A stretch of 14,585 bases of DNA, taken from positions 1 through 14,585 of the forward strand of contig JALZUI010000145.1 in assembly GCA_023301545.1 (NCBI GenBank). Reading direction: 5' to 3'. Made by a program: the position numbers and the translations under genes. The notes beneath the pieces were generated by a model. It saw nothing but the letters and a program-made list of their open reading frames with translations. It was not told where the DNA came from and did no database searches. Shown here piece by piece: positions 11,777 through 14,585 of this stretch. This DNA comes from Akkermansiaceae bacterium. GTDB lineage: Bacteria; Verrucomicrobiota; Verrucomicrobiia; Verrucomicrobiales; Akkermansiaceae. Position 1 is the first letter of the stretch. Each line of letters opens with the position of its first letter.

Positions 11777-13351
11777 ATGTTTTTACTCGGCAATCTCTTG
11801 AAAATGCGTAACAAGGCTTCTTCCTCTGAGGAAGAAAAGCCTTTCCTCGAGCATTTGGAAGACTTGCGTTCGACGATTGTTAGGTTGTTGATTACTCTGA
11901 TCTTAGGCATTGGAGTTTGCTTCTTTTTCCGTAATACATTGATGGAAGTGATGCGTAAGCCCATCGATGGGGTTTGGACTTTGCAACTGAATAAATCGCT
12001 AGCGGGTCTGCCTGAAGAAATTGATGCCGGTCTTTGGGAGCGAGCAGCGAATGCGGCGAATGAAGGGGCTCTGTTGACTCCTAAGCAGCGAAGTAATTTC
12101 TATGAGGTAATTTCCGACGGGGAGGAAGATTTCGCCTTCCACGTGGAGTCGATTATTTATTACCGTAGTGCACTTGCGATCAAGGATGAGGAGGGGCGGA
12201 TAGCGTATATTCAATCGATTCCTGATATGGATGATCAGGTCAGGACGCAGGTTCTAGCCTTGGCGGAAAATTATCATAAAAGCGGAGGCTTAGCGCCTGA
12301 CCCGACCGCAGATTCGAGGCGACGTCTTGTGTTCATGCAATCCTTACACCCCACGGAGGGATTCATGCTGTCCTTTAAGCTCGCCCTCTATGCGGGGATT
12401 GCGCTGACCTTGCCTGTGTTGCTATATTTCATTTTGCAGTTTATTCTCCCTGGGTTGCACCGAAAGGAGAAAAAAATTCTCTTTCCTTCGTTAGTGATCG
12501 GGTTCGGACTTTTTATTGGAGGTGGAGTTTTCGCCTATACGATGGTGCTTCCGCGAGCGTTGGAGTTCTTTTCGACATATTCAGGAGGAATGGGGATTAG
12601 TAATGACTGGCGGATTGGGGAGTACATTTCTTTCACGACTCAGTTTGTCCTAATTTTTGGCTTAGCCTTTGAGCTTCCCGTCGTAGTGATGGCGCTGGTG
12701 ATGATGGATTTCTTATCATACAGTACAATGGCGAAATCCCGTGCTTACGCGGTTGTAGGAATCTTGATTGTAGCTGCTGTAGTTACGCCGACCCCAGATG
12801 CGCTTACGCTAGGGCTACTAGCGGTTCCAATGTATATCCTCTATGAGATTTGTATCATCTTCTCTTGGTTTGTTGAACGTAAGCGTAGGAAACAAGAGGA
12901 GCAGGAGTTGGCCGAAGAAAAGGCGCGCATGGAGAAAGTTTTGCTAGAGCTGAAATCTGAAGAACCAGAAGCTTTTCATGATTTAGACTCCGAGCCAATC
13001 GATGATGAGTGTATTATTGAGGAAGAACAGATTCCTGAGATCTCTAAAGAGCCGAAGAACAAAAGTAACCTTTCTCCGTTGGCCGCAGCTCCGACCTTGA
13101 TTCCTCATGAGGATGACGTGTTCGATGATGTCTACACAGAGCCAAGTGAAGAGGGGGGTGATCTATCCGACGAGTTCCAGGCTAAGCTCAAGGAGTTAGA
13201 AGCGGGTGCGTCTGAACCTGCCGAGCAAGAAAACCTTACGAGTCTGGATGTAGAACGCTTAGAGGGTAATGAGCTAGCGCATGACCCCGAGGCCGAGGCG
13301 CGTGAAGCGGGGGAGTCAGAGTCTGATCATAAGGGGCGTAAAAAACCTTGA
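11777..13351 (+). CDS. tatC: Sec-independent translocase TatC with large periplasmic insert and acidic tail
   Basis: TatC is the inner-membrane receptor for twin-arginine signal peptides. This protein has 524 residues, about twice the usual 250. The cytoplasmic N-terminus has FLEHLEDLR (23-31; Asp29 where E. coli has Glu15), then helix 1 (about 34-51). The first periplasmic loop is greatly enlarged: about 130 residues (60-190) of mostly charged, helix-prone sequence, where E. coli has about 30. The standard TatC resumes at HPTEGFMLSFKLALYAGIALTLPVLLYFI, with Glu231 in LHRKEKKI (E. coli Glu103) and Glu299 in FGLAFELPV (E. coli Glu170). VVTPTPDALTLGLLAVPMYILYEI forms helices 5-6. A basic, probably coiled-coil stretch (368-396) follows, then a very acidic tail that ends basic (GRKKP). 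No TatA/B gene is visible. glnD starts 44 bases later on the same strand. The core is intact, so function is expected. Confidence 0.93.
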   Translation: MFLLGNLLKMRNKASSSEEEKPFLEHLEDLRSTIVRLLITLILGIGVCFFFRNTLMEVMRKPIDGVWTLQLNKSLAGLPEEIDAGLWERAANAANEGALLTPKQRSNFYEVISDGEEDFAFHVESIIYYRSALAIKDEEGRIAYIQSIPDMDDQVRTQVLALAENYHKSGGLAPDPTADSRRRLVFMQSLHPTEGFMLSFKLALYAGIALTLPVLLYFILQFILPGLHRKEKKILFPSLVIGFGLFIGGGVFAYTMVLPRALEFFSTYSGGMGISNDWRIGEYISFTTQFVLIFGLAFELPVVVMALVMMDFLSYSTMAKSRAYAVVGILIVAAVVTPTPDALTLGLLAVPMYILYEICIIFSWFVERKRRKQEEQELAEEKARMEKVLLELKSEEPEAFHDLDSEPIDDECIIEEEQIPEISKEPKNKSNLSPLAAAPTLIPHEDDVFDDVYTEPSEEGGDLSDEFQAKLKELEAGASEPAEQENLTSLDVERLEGNELAHDPEAEAREAGESESDHKGRKKP

Positions 13352-13395
13352 ATTTTATCTATGCGATTTCGCGAATTTGAGAGATAAGAAGCCAT

Positions 13396-14585
13396 ATGCA
13401 ATTGGCGCCCTTATCAGAGATTAGTTCGATGGCCGTTCCGGAACGGATTGTTCACTTTAAGGCTTATATCGTTGCTGAAAAAGAGCGAGCTAAGGAGTTG
13501 CATGAGTCTGGGGCAAAAGGCTTGGAGGTTTGTACGCTTTTGAGCGAAAGCTTTGACCGCTTGATTACCGTCTTTTATGAGTTAGCACAGGAGGCGAGTC
13601 CTGAGATGTCCCGGGTCGCCTTAGTTGCTAATGGAGGGTATGGCCGTGCCCAGATGTTTGCGGGGTCTGATATTGATCTACTTTTTCTCCTTCCTAAGCC
13701 TAGCACGGCTCTTTCTAAATCGCTTAAAGTCGCAATCGATGTCGTACTTTACGGGCTATGGGATCTGAACCTAAAGGTCGGGCACGCGGTGCGGAGTATT
13801 GGTGAAAATATTACCGAAGGGAAGCAGGACGCGATTACTCGTACTACTTTACTAGATTCACGTTTAGTGGTGGGTGATGCGAAGCTTTTCGGTGCCTTCC
13901 AGAAGCGTTATCGTAAGGAGGCTATTCTGAATGATAAGGCGAATTTCTTTAAGGAGCGATCAGCGGATTTACAATCACGCTATGTTAAGTTCCAAAGTAC
14001 GGTTTTTCTGCAAGAGCCGAATATTAAGGAAAGCCCTGGAGCTCTCCGCGATTGGCATAATTTATTGTGGCTAGGTGACACTGTTACAGATCACCGAGAG
14101 GTAGAAGACCTTACGGAGGCTGGGGTGGTTAGTGAGACTGCAGCGATCCAGATTCAGGATTCAGTCGACTTCCTTATGCGTTTGCGGCACGAGCTCCATT
14201 TTCGGACAGGGAAGGGCGTGGATTTGCTCTCGCTCCGCATGCAGGGGGAGGTGGCGCAGGCCTTTAATTATCCAGGTGATGATATTCTGCTGCAGATTGA
14301 GGCGCTGATGAAGGATTACTATACTCATGCACGGAATCTTTATAACCGTGTTCGAGGCGCGTTCGAGATGATGGACTTGGAGATGGAAGCCTTTCGGGAG
14401 CAAACCCTGACGTCTTGGTTGCCCTGGGTGAACCGAAAGGTAGTCGAAGACGAGTTCGATGGTTTTGTTTCTCGTGACGGGCTTCTCTTTGCGATGGATG
14501 AGGCTGTGTTTGAAAACGAGCCTGCGAGGTTGTTGCGAATCTTTTGGCACTGTCAAAATTATAGCCTCAGCTTATCTCCCTCTCT
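13396..14585 (+). CDS. glnD: PII uridylyltransferase GlnD, N-terminal part (runs off the window)
   Basis: GlnD uridylylates PII proteins under nitrogen limitation and removes the UMP when glutamine is high. The frame is open from the ATG at 13396 to the window end (about 396 codons), so only the N-terminal half or less is seen; the HD hydrolase and ACT glutamine-sensing domains would follow. The nucleotidyltransferase motif is GGYGR (80-84) with SDIDLLFL (91-98), whose two Asp bind metal. WDLNLKVGHAVRSI (122-135), LLDSRLVVGD (152-161), EPNIKESPGALRDWHNLLWLG and LRHELHFRTGKGVDLLSLRMQGEVA match the GlnD order. After GGYGR the loop reads AQMFAG rather than the GELHPL of E. coli. The ATG is preceded by GAGATAAG, a modest ribosome site. 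It lies 44 bases past tatC and is probably co-transcribed. An ATG at 13429 (Met12) is an alternative. Confidence 0.93.
   Translation, partial: MQLAPLSEISSMAVPERIVHFKAYIVAEKERAKELHESGAKGLEVCTLLSESFDRLITVFYELAQEASPEMSRVALVANGGYGRAQMFAGSDIDLLFLLPKPSTALSKSLKVAIDVVLYGLWDLNLKVGHAVRSIGENITEGKQDAITRTTLLDSRLVVGDAKLFGAFQKRYRKEAILNDKANFFKERSADLQSRYVKFQSTVFLQEPNIKESPGALRDWHNLLWLGDTVTDHREVEDLTEAGVVSETAAIQIQDSVDFLMRLRHELHFRTGKGVDLLSLRMQGEVAQAFNYPGDDILLQIEALMKDYYTHARNLYNRVRGAFEMMDLEMEAFREQTLTSWLPWVNRKVVEDEFDGFVSRDGLLFAMDEAVFENEPARLLRIFWHCQNYSLSLSPS

Noticed and set aside
11616..11801. Open frame overlapping the small membrane gene and the tatC start
   Set aside because: It needs a TTG start inside another gene, overlaps tatC, has no ribosome site and resembles no family.
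13361..13387. Eight-codon ORF (MRFREFER) between tatC and glnD
   Set aside because: Too short to support, with no ribosome site. It ends eight bases before glnD, which may be chance.
1..14585. Search for CRISPR repeats, tRNA or rRNA genes, transposases, phage genes or a toxin-antitoxin pair
   Set aside because: No regular repeat-spacer pattern, cloverleaf-like spacer, terminal inverted repeats or mobile-element protein motifs were seen. All large open frames belong to recognisable chromosomal genes.

Overview
The window is ordinary bacterial chromosome. It is densely coded, has genes on both strands, and carries housekeeping enzymes mixed with cell-envelope proteins. The organism is Gram-negative: there are two outer-membrane beta-barrel proteins ending in Phe, three predicted lipoproteins and a Tat translocase. 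I infer a member of the Verrucomicrobiota or a close relative from the TatC with a very large first periplasmic insert, the TrpD motif variants and the mid-range base composition judged by eye. This placement is an inference and I would not name a genus. I see no mobile element, CRISPR array, tRNA, rRNA or prophage gene.

Layout. 1-1192: phoU (minus) diverges from a four-helix DUF3147 membrane protein. 1295-2812: a beta-barrel outer-membrane protein (DUF6268-like) and a YceI-type lipoprotein, both plus. 2818-5183 (minus): a small lipoprotein whose mature part resembles the SecD P1 head, then transaldolase, then a TorF/Gcw_chp porin. Two strong intrinsic terminators separate these three genes. 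5278-6375 (minus): a MoeB/ThiF-type adenylyltransferase fused to a rhodanese. 6462-8092 (plus): a PRX-like1 thioredoxin-fold protein and trpD joined by a TAATG stop/start overlap. 8111-8680 (minus): a DUF1439 (YceB-like) lipoprotein. 8764-10347 (plus): ndk, a spacer with a stem-loop, and lipA. 10376-11245 (minus): argB. 11351-14585 (plus): a small unknown membrane protein, an oversized tatC, and the first about 396 codons of glnD, which runs off the right edge.

The genes do not form one pathway. They cover phosphate and nitrogen signalling (phoU, glnD), the pentose phosphate pathway (tal), sulfur-carrier activation (moeB), tryptophan and arginine synthesis (trpD, argB), nucleotide balance (ndk), lipoate synthesis (lipA) and envelope biogenesis. 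No gap exceeds 300 bases. The longest non-coding stretches are about 680-841, 9205-9354, 11246-11350 and 11651-11776.

The features most worth a second look are the TatC with a roughly 130-residue periplasmic insert and an acidic tail of about 155 residues, the SecD-head-like lipoprotein starting just after the transaldolase terminator, the altered second metal site in PhoU, and the structured ndk-lipA spacer. I did not find a convincing new multi-gene system.
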